Assembly: GCF_023715485.1 (NCBI RefSeq) | Contig: NZ_JAMBOF010000003.1 | Location: forward strand, 310,001-374,000 | From: Mesobacillus subterraneus | GTDB taxonomy: Bacteria > Bacillota > Bacilli > Bacillales > Cytobacillaceae | DNA length: 64,000 bases | Direction of reading: 5' to 3' | Shown: piece by piece, positions 6,662 to 15,161 of the stretch | Numbering within the stretch: position 1 is the stretch's first letter | Layout: each line of letters opens with the position of its first letter | Position numbers and translations under genes: made by a program | Notes under the pieces: model-generated | What the model saw: only the letters and a program-made list of their open reading frames with translations | The model's database searches: none | What the model was told of the DNA's origin: nothing

Positions 6662-8779
6662 TTAGTAGGTTAACCCGTGCCCAAACTGATACAGTACGCC
6701 GCCATTCAAATCAGGTATTGTGATTGGAAGCTTGCCAGTAGGTGAGAACTCTCCCAGCAATGCCCCCGCTGTAGCTTCAAAGCTTGAAGGCCTGAATCCA
6801 TATTGCGTCAGGTAAGCGTCAATTTCCGGGTAAGCCATGATGTCATATGGATTGCGAATGCCTACTCCAATAACAGGTGCATCTGTCATGCCGATAATCT
6901 GGTTGACCATCAACATTTGTGCGCTGGAAGGAGAGCGTCCTGCAACACTGAAAGTATAGCTGCCGACCACAACAGCGCTGGCATTCTTGATTTGATCAAG
7001 CTGAGCTTCCGACAGCTTGTAATTGGTTGTCGAAATGATAGTTGTGTTTTCATGGCGCTCTTTAATCGCGCTGCCCAAATCGTTTACGAACGTATTCCCA
7101 ACCACGACAACCTGGTCATCATTGTTCAAAGGCAATGCAGCGTCATTTTTAACTAATGTAATTGACTTCTCGGCTGCTTCTTTTTCTATCTGCTTATGTT
7201 CAGCAGAACCAACCACCTTCAGCGCATTTGCGACTTTTTCTTCAACTGAAGCAGGAGTTTCCTCCTTAATCACACCGCGTTTTACCTTCAAGGTTAAAAT
7301 TCGTTTTACCGAAGCTTCAATTCTGTCTTCGGAAATCTCACCGTTTTTCACGGCATCCAGCAAGCCATTCGCCACTTCTTCCAGCCCCACTGGCATCAGA
7401 ACGATATCAGTACCCGCCTTAACAGCACGGATTGCTGCATCTACCGGACCAAAATGGTCAGCGATTGCTTTCATGTTCATTGCATCTGTTGTAATAACAC
7501 CTTCATAGCCCATTTCTTCACGCATCAATTCTGTCAGCACCTTGTAGGAAAGTGTTGCCGGAATCGCGATTTCTTCTCCTGTTTTCTGTGAGATGGCTTT
7601 TGTGCCGTCAATTTTAGGGAAGGTGACATGAGCTGTCATAATCGCATCGATGCCTGCTTCCATTCCCTTTTGGAACGGATAGAGCTCAACCTGCTTCAAT
7701 CGTTCTTTATCGTGCGGAACTTCCGGTAAACCAAGGTGCGAATCGACTGCGGTATCTCCATGTCCAGGGAAGTGTTTTGCTGTCGCCGCTACACCTGCGG
7801 CCTGGAGTCCTTTTGTATAAGCTACACCCATGTCAGCAACAAGCTGTGGGTCTTCGCCAAATGAACGGACGCCGATGACCGGATTGTCAGGATTGTTGTT
7901 AACATCCATTACCGGTGCGAAGTTCATGTTGATGCCGAGTGAGGCAAGCTCTTCACCGATTGCGTTTCCAACATTCCATGAAATCTCAGGTGACCTGGTT
8001 GCTCCCAATGCCATATTGCCTGGCATATCTGTTCCGGACTGAAGTCTTGTTACGATTCCACCCTCCTGGTCGATGGTAAGCAGCAGGCCGAATTTTTCAG
8101 CAGCAGCTTGATAATCTGATACAAGGCGCGCTGTTTGTTCTGTTGTGACAACATTCTCGCGGAACAGGATGACTCCGCCCAAATGATATTTTTTCACGAG
8201 TTGCTCGATTTCCGGGAGCATCTCAGTAACATTTTTACCGTTCCAATTCCTGAAATCCGGCATCAGCATCTGTCCTGCTTTTTCTTCCAATGTCATTTTG
8301 CTGATTGCGTTGCCGATGACGTCATATCTTTGACCTTCCTGCTTGATGACGGCAGCTTCGGATTCAGGTTTCCCTTTCTCCGCCTCTGTTTTTGAGGATG
8401 GTTTCACTTTATAGTCGAGGGCAATTCGGTCCTTAAAAGTACCGTCTGTGACCGTAATGAATGTTCTTCCATTTTGCCCCGTAAATTGGACATTTCCGTT
8501 AGTGTCTACTTCCGCAACATTTTTGTTTGCGGAATCCCAGACAAGGTTTTTGGATGCAAGCATGAAATGCCCTTCGCGATAAACATGAAGTGCCTTCAAT
8601 TGAATGCTTCCACCGTTAATGACCGTTTCTGCTTCAGGAACGTTCTGGTAGATCACAAGGTCTTCCACCTGGTCAGCATCCTCAGCCTTTGCTATTCTCA
8701 AGGAACTGCCGAACAGCATTTGTGAAAATGCCAGAACAACTGCTAACGAATAAAGCATCAGTTTACTCATTTTTCTCAT
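6662..8779 (-). CDS. nagZ: Beta-N-acetylglucosaminidase (GH3) with an extra N-terminal Ig-like domain
   Basis: The ATG at 8777-8779 follows GGAGGAGA and gives 705 residues. A signal peptide (to about residue 33) is followed by a beta-rich, BIG2-like domain (about 40-126), a Lys/Glu-rich linker and the GH3 barrel from about 155. The diagnostic loop KHFPGHGDT (335-343) supplies the Asp-His pair of NagZ, and the nucleophile is Asp432 in ITTDAMNMKAI. A second alpha/beta domain follows. NagZ removes GlcNAc from cell-wall fragments cut by autolysins. The B. subtilis enzyme is about 640 residues, so the Ig-like domain is extra here and may bind cell wall. It lies 51 bp downstream of amiE. Confidence 0.92.
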   Translation of the reverse strand: MRKMSKLMLYSLAVVLAFSQMLFGSSLRIAKAEDADQVEDLVIYQNVPEAETVINGGSIQLKALHVYREGHFMLASKNLVWDSANKNVAEVDTNGNVQFTGQNGRTFITVTDGTFKDRIALDYKVKPSSKTEAEKGKPESEAAVIKQEGQRYDVIGNAISKMTLEEKAGQMLMPDFRNWNGKNVTEMLPEIEQLVKKYHLGGVILFRENVVTTEQTARLVSDYQAAAEKFGLLLTIDQEGGIVTRLQSGTDMPGNMALGATRSPEISWNVGNAIGEELASLGINMNFAPVMDVNNNPDNPVIGVRSFGEDPQLVADMGVAYTKGLQAAGVAATAKHFPGHGDTAVDSHLGLPEVPHDKERLKQVELYPFQKGMEAGIDAIMTAHVTFPKIDGTKAISQKTGEEIAIPATLSYKVLTELMREEMGYEGVITTDAMNMKAIADHFGPVDAAIRAVKAGTDIVLMPVGLEEVANGLLDAVKNGEISEDRIEASVKRILTLKVKRGVIKEETPASVEEKVANALKVVGSAEHKQIEKEAAEKSITLVKNDAALPLNNDDQVVVVGNTFVNDLGSAIKERHENTTIISTTNYKLSEAQLDQIKNASAVVVGSYTFSVAGRSPSSAQMLMVNQIIGMTDAPVIGVGIRNPYDIMAYPEIDAYLTQYGFRPSSFEATAGALLGEFSPTGKLPITIPDLNGGVLYQFGHGLTY

Positions 8780-8830
8780 GCATATCTCCTCCATTTTCAT
8801 ATTTTATCCAAATCATTGAATATTAGTGGT

Positions 8831-10525
8831 TCAATAATTCCTCTGTTCCCAGCCTTCACCTGAAAACTCAGTCTCTATTTGCTCACCGTCAAAGGTTGCT
8901 AGTTTAATATTGTCAACATACCAGCCACGGCCATTCGTGTAGCTGTCTGTTTTATAATGGAAGCGGATGTACTTGGTTCCCGCAGGAATTTCAGCTTCAG
9001 CCGTATTCCAGTCGATGCTGCTGCCTGTCAAAACTGAAGCCTTCTCCCAGTTTTCTCCGTCTTCAGAGATTTCCACGTAACCATAATCAGCTTGCGCTTC
9101 AATTCGATGCCATGTTTGGAATGATAGCTTTGCAGGCTTGTCCAGTGTCACTTCTGACGTCAGCGTGCGTTGAAGTTTGTCTCCATAGCCGGAGAACCAT
9201 GCAGCACCATCCGGTATCTCGACTGGAATCGCATCGGCAACCTGTCTTGCCAGCTGTCTGCGCGCGACATTGGTTGATACCGTGTTACGGCTAGGGTGCA
9301 CCCGATTTGTAAGCAGGATCGCAATGGTGCCATTGTTTCTGTTGACGACGATCGAAGTACCCGTATAACCTGTATGGCCTAATGAAGAACCTTCAGATAA
9401 AGCATCCATGAACCAGCCCTGGGCAAGTTCCCAGCCTAATCCGTGGTCATTGCCAGGAAATTGTGGAATCTGGTTTTCTATAATCTTATTGACTGTTTCA
9501 GGTTTTAAGATTTGGACGCTGCCATAACGGCCATCATTCAAATACATATGGGCAAGCTTGGCGAGATCTGGGGCTGTTGAGAAAACACCTGCATGACCTG
9601 CAACACCATCCAGGGACCATGCATTTTCGTCATGCACTTCGCCCCAGACAATGCCCCTGTTGGTCCATGGCTGGTATTCAGTGGCCGCAATCCGATTTTT
9701 CAAAGACGCTGGAGGATTGTAAAAAGTATCGTTCATTTTCAGCGGACCTGTAATGTGGTCCTTAACAAAATCATCCTGGCGCTGTCCTGAAAGGCGCTCA
9801 ACCAAAACACCGAGCGTGATCATGTTGAGATCACTGTATGTATATTTGCTGCCCGGTTCATTGCTTAATGGCTGCTGCAGGACCAAATCGATTCGTTCCT
9901 CACGGCTGCTTCCTTTTGTGTAAAGCGGAATCCAAGCTGTAAAACCTGATGTATGGGTAAGGAGCTGACGGATTGTCACGTCTCCCTTGCCGTTTGCTGC
10001 AAATTCAGGAATGTGCTCTGATACTTTGTCATCCAGCTCAAAACGACCTTGGTCATAAAGAATCATGGCAGCAGTTGTCGTGAAAATTTTACTGATGGAG
10101 GCAAGATCAAAAATTGTATCTTCTTCCATCTTGATTGGATTGCTGGTCTCTGTGAATTGATCATCTTCATACTTGTATGCATGCCCATAGGCTTCATGTT
10201 TCACGATATGACCGCGGCGGGCAACGAATGCGACTGCTCCTGGCATGACCCGGTCAGCGATCATTCTGTTCATATGGCCATCGATTTCATCCAGCGGCTC
10301 CTGTACCATCCCTGCGCCACGGACTGAACCTCTGTGGAGCACGAGAGATAACGGTCCTGGATTGTCCCATGAGAAAACAGGATGTGCTTGCTGGTAACCT
10401 GCTTTCCCCTCCCTTTGTTCGATAGACGCCCCTGGACCTGAATTACCTTCTGCAAATGACACTGGAATGAACACTCCCGTACCTAGCACTGCTGCTAAAG
10501 CGATTGATAGTGGCTTTTTCTTCAT
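8831..10525 (-). CDS. amiE: N-acetylmuramoyl-L-alanine amidase AmiE (serine-hydrolase fold) with added C-terminal domain
   Basis: The 564-residue secreted protein has a signal peptide ending near VSFAEG and a beta-lactamase-like serine hydrolase domain (about 75-430). The motifs are SISK (143-146, catalytic Ser and Lys), YSD (230-232) and LGHTGYTG late in the domain. In B. subtilis AmiE (YbbE, about 440 residues) cuts the peptide from MurNAc before NagZ and NamZ act, and the order amiE-nagZ-namZ is kept here. About 130 further residues (435-564) form a beta-sandwich-like module of the kind found at the C-termini of InhA-type secreted proteases (KYIRFHYKTDSYTNGRGWYV). That addition looks like a domain fusion and may bind glycans or the wall. 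Confidence 0.88.
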   Translation of the reverse strand: MKKKPLSIALAAVLGTGVFIPVSFAEGNSGPGASIEQREGKAGYQQAHPVFSWDNPGPLSLVLHRGSVRGAGMVQEPLDEIDGHMNRMIADRVMPGAVAFVARRGHIVKHEAYGHAYKYEDDQFTETSNPIKMEEDTIFDLASISKIFTTTAAMILYDQGRFELDDKVSEHIPEFAANGKGDVTIRQLLTHTSGFTAWIPLYTKGSSREERIDLVLQQPLSNEPGSKYTYSDLNMITLGVLVERLSGQRQDDFVKDHITGPLKMNDTFYNPPASLKNRIAATEYQPWTNRGIVWGEVHDENAWSLDGVAGHAGVFSTAPDLAKLAHMYLNDGRYGSVQILKPETVNKIIENQIPQFPGNDHGLGWELAQGWFMDALSEGSSLGHTGYTGTSIVVNRNNGTIAILLTNRVHPSRNTVSTNVARRQLARQVADAIPVEIPDGAAWFSGYGDKLQRTLTSEVTLDKPAKLSFQTWHRIEAQADYGYVEISEDGENWEKASVLTGSSIDWNTAEAEIPAGTKYIRFHYKTDSYTNGRGWYVDNIKLATFDGEQIETEFSGEGWEQRNY

Positions 10526-10571
10526 GTTTCCTCCTTTTCCGAGCCGTGGCTCTACATAATCTTTAAATCTA

Positions 10572-10630
10572 TGAAAAGGCTTTCAATATGTATCTTTAGA
10601 CTATCTAAGCAACAGTATAGATGTCTATAC
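10572..10630. promoter_or_regulatory. Palindromes and a cre-like site upstream of amiE
   Basis: Three dyads lie 47-105 bp upstream of the amiE start. TGAAAAGGCTTTCA (10572-10585) matches a CcpA cre site except that the central CG is GG. TTAGActaTCTAA (10596-10608) and GTATAGAtgTCTATAC (10615-10630) are exact palindromes. They suggest catabolite control plus a specific repressor of the recycling genes. The repressor is unknown; no murR is in view. Confidence 0.45.
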
Positions 10631-10660
10631 CACCTTAGACCCAACAACCCTATAAATTAG

Positions 10661-10690
10661 AAAAATCCCAGGACTAGCATCCCGGGAAAT
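10661..10690 (-). terminator. Probable terminator after the HIT-family gene
   Basis: Minus-strand TCCCGGG and CCTGGGA pair imperfectly around a short loop and are followed by five T residues, about 90 bp beyond the HIT gene stop. Confidence 0.6.
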
Positions 10691-10780
10691 TCGATTCATT
10701 TTTGTAAAAATATTCAAACTATTTATCGAAAAACTTCTTATAAATTTCCCAACATACAATTGGCACGTTGACTTTATGGC

Positions 10781-11176
10781 TTATCTTCTCTTATTTTCTT
10801 TCTGTTTAATCCAGTACCTGATTCCTCTTCCAGCAAATGGTTCGTCCTTGAATCTTGGAATTACATGAAGATGGGCATGGAAAATCGACTGACCTCCTGC
10901 CTTTCCTGTATTCCAGCCTACACTGTAACCATCTGGAGAAAACTTTTTATCGAGTAATTCCTTAGCCAGAAGCAGCAATTCTCTTGAACCGCTAAACTCT
11001 TGAGCTGACAAATCAAATACGTCCCGCTTATGCTTTTTTGGAATGATCAATCCGCTTCCAAGCAAAACCTGCTGCTCAGATTCCTTTTGGATGAAATAAC
11101 AAGTTTCATTCTCAAAAACTATGTCTTGTTCAACATCCGCCTTTATGTTGCAATATGGACAATCTTCTCTGTACAT
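10781..11176 (-). CDS. HIT-family nucleotide hydrolase/transferase
   Basis: The ATG at 11174-11176 follows GAGGAG and gives 131 residues. The histidine-triad signature is FHAHLHVIP, in which the second histidine would be the nucleophile that attacks an alpha-phosphate. An N-terminal CPYC motif, with a possible second metal-site pair, is typical of Fhit/HinT-like members. These enzymes hydrolyse adenylated amines or dinucleoside polyphosphates. The protein is distinct from the main Bacillus Hit (YhaE) by sequence, so no symbol is given. It is monocistronic. Confidence 0.85.
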   Translation of the reverse strand: MYREDCPYCNIKADVEQDIVFENETCYFIQKESEQQVLLGSGLIIPKKHKRDVFDLSAQEFSGSRELLLLAKELLDKKFSPDGYSVGWNTGKAGGQSIFHAHLHVIPRFKDEPFAGRGIRYWIKQKENKRR

Positions 11177-11258
11177 TTTTAATCTCCTCTTCAAACTAGA
11201 TTCATAAGAACATTAATTCGTGCTTTGCTTTTTATACGAATTCGAAAAAGAAAAGATT

Positions 11259-11291
11259 CAAAAAGCAGAGCCCACATTGGACCCTGCTTTA
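11259..11291 (-). terminator. Terminator after the DinB-family gene
   Basis: AAAGCAG (11262-11268) and CTGCTTT (11284-11290) pair. On the minus strand the second arm runs into a T-rich stretch, 12 bp past the stop. Confidence 0.7.
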
Positions 11292-11302
11292 GTGGAATTC
11301 AT

Positions 11303-11758
11303 TTATTTATCTATCACTTTTTTCATCGCATGGATTTGGCCAAGGTGATAGGATTCATGGAATAATGCCATGTTGGCTAGTTCTCCGAATGTCTCAAGCC
11401 CAAGAAACGGTTTTTTAAGATTTTCATTAAGCATTTCAGCCGGTACTTCCGTAATCCTTCCTAATTGTTCCTTCAATTGTTGAGCCAGTACCTCCACAGT
11501 AGGAATATCACCACTCCAATCTGCAGGACGCGTACCATTGCCAAATAGTTCTATGTAGTTTTCCGGAAGATGGTGTGATTTTTTTGGGTAGCCCATCATG
11601 AATTGTTCAGCCACTGTCAAAACGTGGCCGATGTGCCAGTGGATTGTATTGTTAAAGCCTTCTGGCTGTACACTTGCCTGTTCGGAAGTGATAGATTCAA
11701 TGTTTTTGATAAAAAAACCTCTCGTCATCTCAAACTGTTTGAATAAAAGATCGCTCAT
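11303..11758 (-). CDS. DinB-family (YfiT-like) putative metal-dependent enzyme
   Basis: The ATG at 11756-11758 follows AAAGGGGAAGGG and gives 151 residues; longer in-frame starts lack a ribosome binding site. It is a four-helix DinB protein. The three metal-binding histidines expected of the superfamily can be placed in NTIHWHIGHVL (helix 2) and in LFHESYHLGQI (helix 4). Bacillus DinB proteins include thiol S-transferases that use bacillithiol, but most are uncharacterised. The gene is flanked by terminators. The specific reaction is not known. Confidence 0.85.
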   Translation of the reverse strand: MSDLLFKQFEMTRGFFIKNIESITSEQASVQPEGFNNTIHWHIGHVLTVAEQFMMGYPKKSHHLPENYIELFGNGTRPADWSGDIPTVEVLAQQLKEQLGRITEVPAEMLNENLKKPFLGLETFGELANMALFHESYHLGQIHAMKKVIDK

Positions 11759-12015
11759 TTCCCTTCCCCTTTCCAGCTTGTATTTCATATTTATTCCTAT
11801 TCTAAATTTATCCTGTATATGCCGCAAGGATAAAGGTATTTGTCAATATACCTATATAGGTATAAATAGACATAAAAGGAAAACTACTGACAAAATTTGT
11901 TCATAACATTATGGCTGATATGTGACTTCATATTTTATTCACAGATTAATACCAATCCATTTGATATTTTATAAGTGTACTAATAATTAATTATTTTTGA
12001 AGGGAAGCGATTTAT

Positions 12016-12531
12016 ATGTTCGCGAAATGGTTAAGAGAAAACAATATTGCTGCTGGCCTGCTGACTGTCCTGAGGGTTTGGCTTGGATATAACTGGATGA
12101 CTGCTGGTTGGGGCAAATTGACTGGCCCTGGCTTTGACGCTTCTGGCTATTTGAAAAATGCCGTTGCGAATCCGGTTAAGGGTCCAGACGGAAACATGGT
12201 GTACGGTTGGTACGTGAGCTTCCTTGAAAACATCGCGATTCCGAACGTCGATATCTTCAACTTTATCGTTCCACTTGGCGAATTCTTGATCGGTCTTGGT
12301 TTGATCCTTGGTGCACTGACAACTGCTGCGATGTTCTTCGGCTTAGTGATGAACTTCAGTTTCTTCCTTGCCGGAACTGTATCTCATAACCCAACTGACA
12401 TCTTCTTCGGCTTCATCATCCTGTTCGCTGGATTCAACGCTGGGAAGTATGGTTTAGACCGCTGGGTTGTGCCTTTCATCCGAAAGACTGTATTTAAACA
12501 AACACCAGAGGCCGCACATAAAGCTGCATAA
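12016..12531 (+). CDS. DoxX-family membrane protein, paralogue 1 of 3
   Basis: The 171-residue protein has four predicted membrane segments and the DoxX signature GYNWMTAGWGKLTG near the start. A cytoplasmic-facing segment SHNPTDIFFGF is shared with two paralogues at 29849 and 30602. The leader TTGAAGGGAAGCGATTTAT before the ATG is identical in paralogue 2. From 12280 to 12413 the DNA is identical, base for base, to 30113-30246 of paralogue 2. DoxX proteins of this kind occur in thiol/quinone-stress regulons (MhqP, CatD) and in quinone oxidoreductase complexes. No partner subunit lies next to it. Role unknown. Confidence 0.85.
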   Translation: MFAKWLRENNIAAGLLTVLRVWLGYNWMTAGWGKLTGPGFDASGYLKNAVANPVKGPDGNMVYGWYVSFLENIAIPNVDIFNFIVPLGEFLIGLGLILGALTTAAMFFGLVMNFSFFLAGTVSHNPTDIFFGFIILFAGFNAGKYGLDRWVVPFIRKTVFKQTPEAAHKAA

Positions 12532-12540
12532 CAAATATAG

Positions 12541-12579
12541 AAAATCCCCTCCGCTGCTAAACTGGCGGAGGGGATTTTT
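12541..12579 (+). terminator. Intrinsic terminator after DoxX paralogue 1
   Basis: AAAATCCCCTCCGC and GCGGAGGGGATTTT form a 14-bp stem with a 10-nt loop and a T tail. Confidence 0.92.
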
Positions 12580-12673
12580 ATGGTCTATTATTTAGGCTCT
12601 TCTCGTAAACCTTGTTGCTTTTACAACTTAATTAATTTTATTCGAAAAGCAACATTCATTGTGACAACAGAAA

Positions 12674-13003
12674 TTACTTATCATCCATGGTTTTTAGCAT
12701 AATTCTCTTTCTGAAGCCACCGCTTCGGTTCTTTTTTAACTGCCGCATGAATTCTACTTCGGATTCCGTTATGCCGCGATGCTCTGCGATTGCATATATA
12801 ATCTCAAGCAAGTCCACTATCTCACTTAGCAGCCTGTCCGTTCCAGCATTGCGGAACTTTTCAACTTCATCATTGAATTTCTCCATTAGCTTTTCGCTGT
12901 ATTGACTGCTGCTTAATTCCTCAAACTCTGCTTCTCTCCCCTTTTCCTTCATTAATTCCGGAAAATAGTCTCTTACAAGCTTGTTATATTCCTTTTTCTC
13001 CAT
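12674..13003 (-). CDS. MazG-like nucleotide pyrophosphohydrolase (all-alpha NTP-PPase)
   Basis: The 109-residue protein opens with YNKLVRDYFPELM and ends with GGFRKRI, hallmarks of a MazG/HisE-like family often annotated as phosphoribosyl-ATP pyrophosphohydrolase. The acidic metal-binding pattern is visible in FNDEVEKF and SEIVDLLEIIYAI (E..E...E..D). Such proteins hydrolyse non-canonical NTPs to NMP and pyrophosphate. The histidine operon is not nearby, so a house-cleaning role is more likely than HisE. It is monocistronic, with a GGAGC ribosome binding site. The 333 bp between it and the next gene hold only promoter-like AT-rich sequence. Confidence 0.82.
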   Translation of the reverse strand: MEKKEYNKLVRDYFPELMKEKGREAEFEELSSSQYSEKLMEKFNDEVEKFRNAGTDRLLSEIVDLLEIIYAIAEHRGITESEVEFMRQLKKNRSGGFRKRIMLKTMDDK

Positions 13004-13336
13004 GTCATTGCTCCTTTTGATGTCCTACTGATAAACATATCCTTAAATTTATAGGTTCAAACGCAAATTCATATGGAATCATTTGCACAAACTAGAATGC
13101 AGCTGATTTGTCCGGGTAGTCCCATAGGTTATCGTTGAAAAATTTAATTTGCCCTTAGATAATCAGCACTCATTCGTAAATGCTTGTCCAATATCAGCAA
13201 ACCGGAAATTTGTCAGAGCCATTCTAATTGAATGCGTCTAGCGATTGGCATTTAAGAATTATTTTTCAACCTGCTGCCTGTGTTACAATATTCCCATTGA
13301 ATGGACGGATACTCCTTAAAAAATGGAGGAATGAGT

Positions 13337-14218
13337 ATGGATACTCGACAGCTATCTTATTTCGTACAGGTTGCAAAGGATCAAAGTTTTACAGTGGCAG
13401 CACGGCACCTGCACCTATCACAGCCTGCACTCAGTAAAATGATCAAAAAGCTTGAGGAAGACCTCGGTGTTCAGTTGTTTGACCGGTCTGAACACAAAAT
13501 GACATTGACCGATGCCGGAGAAAGGCTTTTTGAAGAAGGTCAAAAACTCCTTTCTGATATGGAAGCGATCACCGAGTCGATTCTGGATACTAAAAATCTA
13601 AGGACTGGAAATGTAAGTGTCGGAATCCCGCCGGTAATAGGCACGTGTTATTTCCCCCCGCTGATTGCTAACTTCCGCCATGATTATCCCGGGATCAATC
13701 TTTCGATTATTGAAAATGGAGCAGTGACTGTATATGAGATGGTGGAAAAAGGCTTTGTGGACCTCGGCCTTGTCATTTTGCCGGAGCTTTCAGACCGGAT
13801 CGAATATATTCCGGTCACAGAGGATGAGGTCGTTCTCGTTGTCCATAATGACCATCCGCTCGCAAGCAAGGATAAGGTTTTATTTGAGGATTTAAAAGAT
13901 GAATCCTTTGCACTTTTAGATGAAACATTTCTCCTCCACCACCATGTTATCAAGGCATGTCGGGAGGCCGGATTTGAACCGAATATCTACTTCAAAAGTT
14001 CGCAGTGGGACTTTCTAACTGAACTAGTTTGTCTTAACCAGGGAATCTCGATTTTGCCAAGGCCGATTCTCGCAAGATTCAACAGTCAGAACATCAAACA
14101 AATCCCTATCGAACATCCAGAATTGAAATGGCGGATTGCCATCATCCTCAAGAAAAACAGATACGTATCGTTTGCGGCAAAAAAGTTCATTGAATTTGTA
14201 AAAGAACACATCAAATAA
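13337..14218 (+). CDS. LysR-family transcription regulator
   Basis: The ATG at 13337 follows TGGAGGA and gives 293 residues. The N-terminal helix-turn-helix is complete (FTVAARHLHLSQPALSKMIK) and is followed by the linker helix and a periplasmic-binding-like effector domain from about residue 90. The sequence is of the CidR/YwbI group, whose members respond to weak acids such as acetate. The operon for hydroxybutyrate/acetoacetate use begins 170 bp downstream on the same strand, past a terminator, so it is a plausible but unproven regulator of that operon. Confidence 0.88.
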   Translation: MDTRQLSYFVQVAKDQSFTVAARHLHLSQPALSKMIKKLEEDLGVQLFDRSEHKMTLTDAGERLFEEGQKLLSDMEAITESILDTKNLRTGNVSVGIPPVIGTCYFPPLIANFRHDYPGINLSIIENGAVTVYEMVEKGFVDLGLVILPELSDRIEYIPVTEDEVVLVVHNDHPLASKDKVLFEDLKDESFALLDETFLLHHHVIKACREAGFEPNIYFKSSQWDFLTELVCLNQGISILPRPILARFNSQNIKQIPIEHPELKWRIAIILKKNRYVSFAAKKFIEFVKEHIK

Positions 14219-14238
14219 CGATATTTTTTTTCCCTGGG

Positions 14239-14270
14239 GAGTGCAAAGAATTCTTTGCACTCTGCTTTTT
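14239..14270 (+). terminator. Intrinsic terminator after the LysR gene
   Basis: GAGTGCAAAGAA (14239-14250) and its exact complement (14251-14262) form a perfect palindrome followed by TGCTTTTTT. Confidence 0.9.
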
Positions 14271-14328
14271 TATACTCTATAACCAAAAGTTATTATACAT
14301 ATGATTTATATGTATTTTATTTTATAGT

Positions 14329-14342
14329 TGATAACGCTTACA
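14329..14342. promoter_or_regulatory. Catabolite-response element (cre) ahead of the hydroxybutyrate operon
   Basis: TGATAACGCTTACA fits the CcpA cre consensus TGWNANCGNTNWCA at every defined position. It lies 43 bp upstream of the first gene and directly after a TATAGT that could be a -10 box. CcpA bound there would block initiation when preferred sugars are present. Confidence 0.65.
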
Positions 14343-14384
14343 TTAATGGTGTAGGAATTATCTATCATGTAGGGGGCGTACATT

Positions 14385-15110
14385 ATGAATAGAATGGAAG
14401 GTAAAGTTGCTATCGTTACAGGAGGCGCAAGAGGGATTGGGCGCCAAATAGTGGAAACGTTTGCGCAAGAAGGTGCCAGGCTTATCTATTCTCTGGATAT
14501 GGGGACTGGGGAATATGAACTGCCAAATGTACGACAAGTGCAGCTTAATGTAACAAATCGTGACCAGGTGGCGAAATTTGTCGAAGAAGTTAAAAACGAG
14601 TTAGGAACAATAGATGTACTAGTAAACAATGCGGGTATCACACGTGATGCATTGATTCAGAAAATGACTGAAGATATGTGGGAGGCTGTCATCAACGTTA
14701 ACTTGAAAGGTGTATTCAACCTTACACAGGCTGTTGCGCCAATTATGATGGAAAACGGCAAAGGTTCAATCGTCAGTATTTCTTCAGTTGTTGGAGTATA
14801 TGGAAATGTTGGCCAGACAAACTACGCAGCAACTAAAGCTGGCGTAATCGGCATGACTTATACATGGGCGAAGGAGTTCACACGCAAAGGCGCAGCAGTA
14901 CGTTCGAACGCAATCGCTCCAGGATATGTAGAAACAGAAATGATGGCTACAGTGCCTGATAAGGTCCTTCAGCCAATAAGGGAAAAGACTCCTCTTGGCC
15001 GCCTTGGAAAGCCACAGGAAATCGCGAATGCAGTATTGTTCCTGGCCAGTGACGAATCAAGCTATGTGAACGGCCATGTTCTGGAAGTGACTGGCGGATT
15101 AAGACTATAA
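14385..15110 (+). CDS. Short-chain dehydrogenase, probably 3-hydroxybutyrate/acetoacetyl-CoA oxidoreductase
   Basis: The 241-residue protein is a classical SDR. The dinucleotide motif TGGARGIG lies at 12-19, NNAG at 81-84, catalytic Ser134, Tyr147 and Lys151 in YAATK. It resembles FabG, but its position ahead of a CoA-transferase, a GntP-type permease and a thiolase points to short-chain hydroxy-acid catabolism, either D-3-hydroxybutyrate to acetoacetate or 3-hydroxybutyryl-CoA to acetoacetyl-CoA. It is the first gene of the operon, after GGGGGC and a cre site. Cofactor preference is not clear: the residue after the second strand, in YSLDMG, favours NAD. Confidence 0.8.
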   Translation: MNRMEGKVAIVTGGARGIGRQIVETFAQEGARLIYSLDMGTGEYELPNVRQVQLNVTNRDQVAKFVEEVKNELGTIDVLVNNAGITRDALIQKMTEDMWEAVINVNLKGVFNLTQAVAPIMMENGKGSIVSISSVVGVYGNVGQTNYAATKAGVIGMTYTWAKEFTRKGAAVRSNAIAPGYVETEMMATVPDKVLQPIREKTPLGRLGKPQEIANAVLFLASDESSYVNGHVLEVTGGLRL

Positions 15111-15161
15111 CTCACCTTTTCTTTAGGACTTAACAAGAATACAGACAATGAGGTGTTTACA

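Noticed and set aside
7023-7508. Long plus-strand frame antisense to nagZ (161 codons)
   Set aside because: It overlaps the strongly conserved GH3 domain on the other strand, has no ribosome binding site and has a composition typical of antisense frames.
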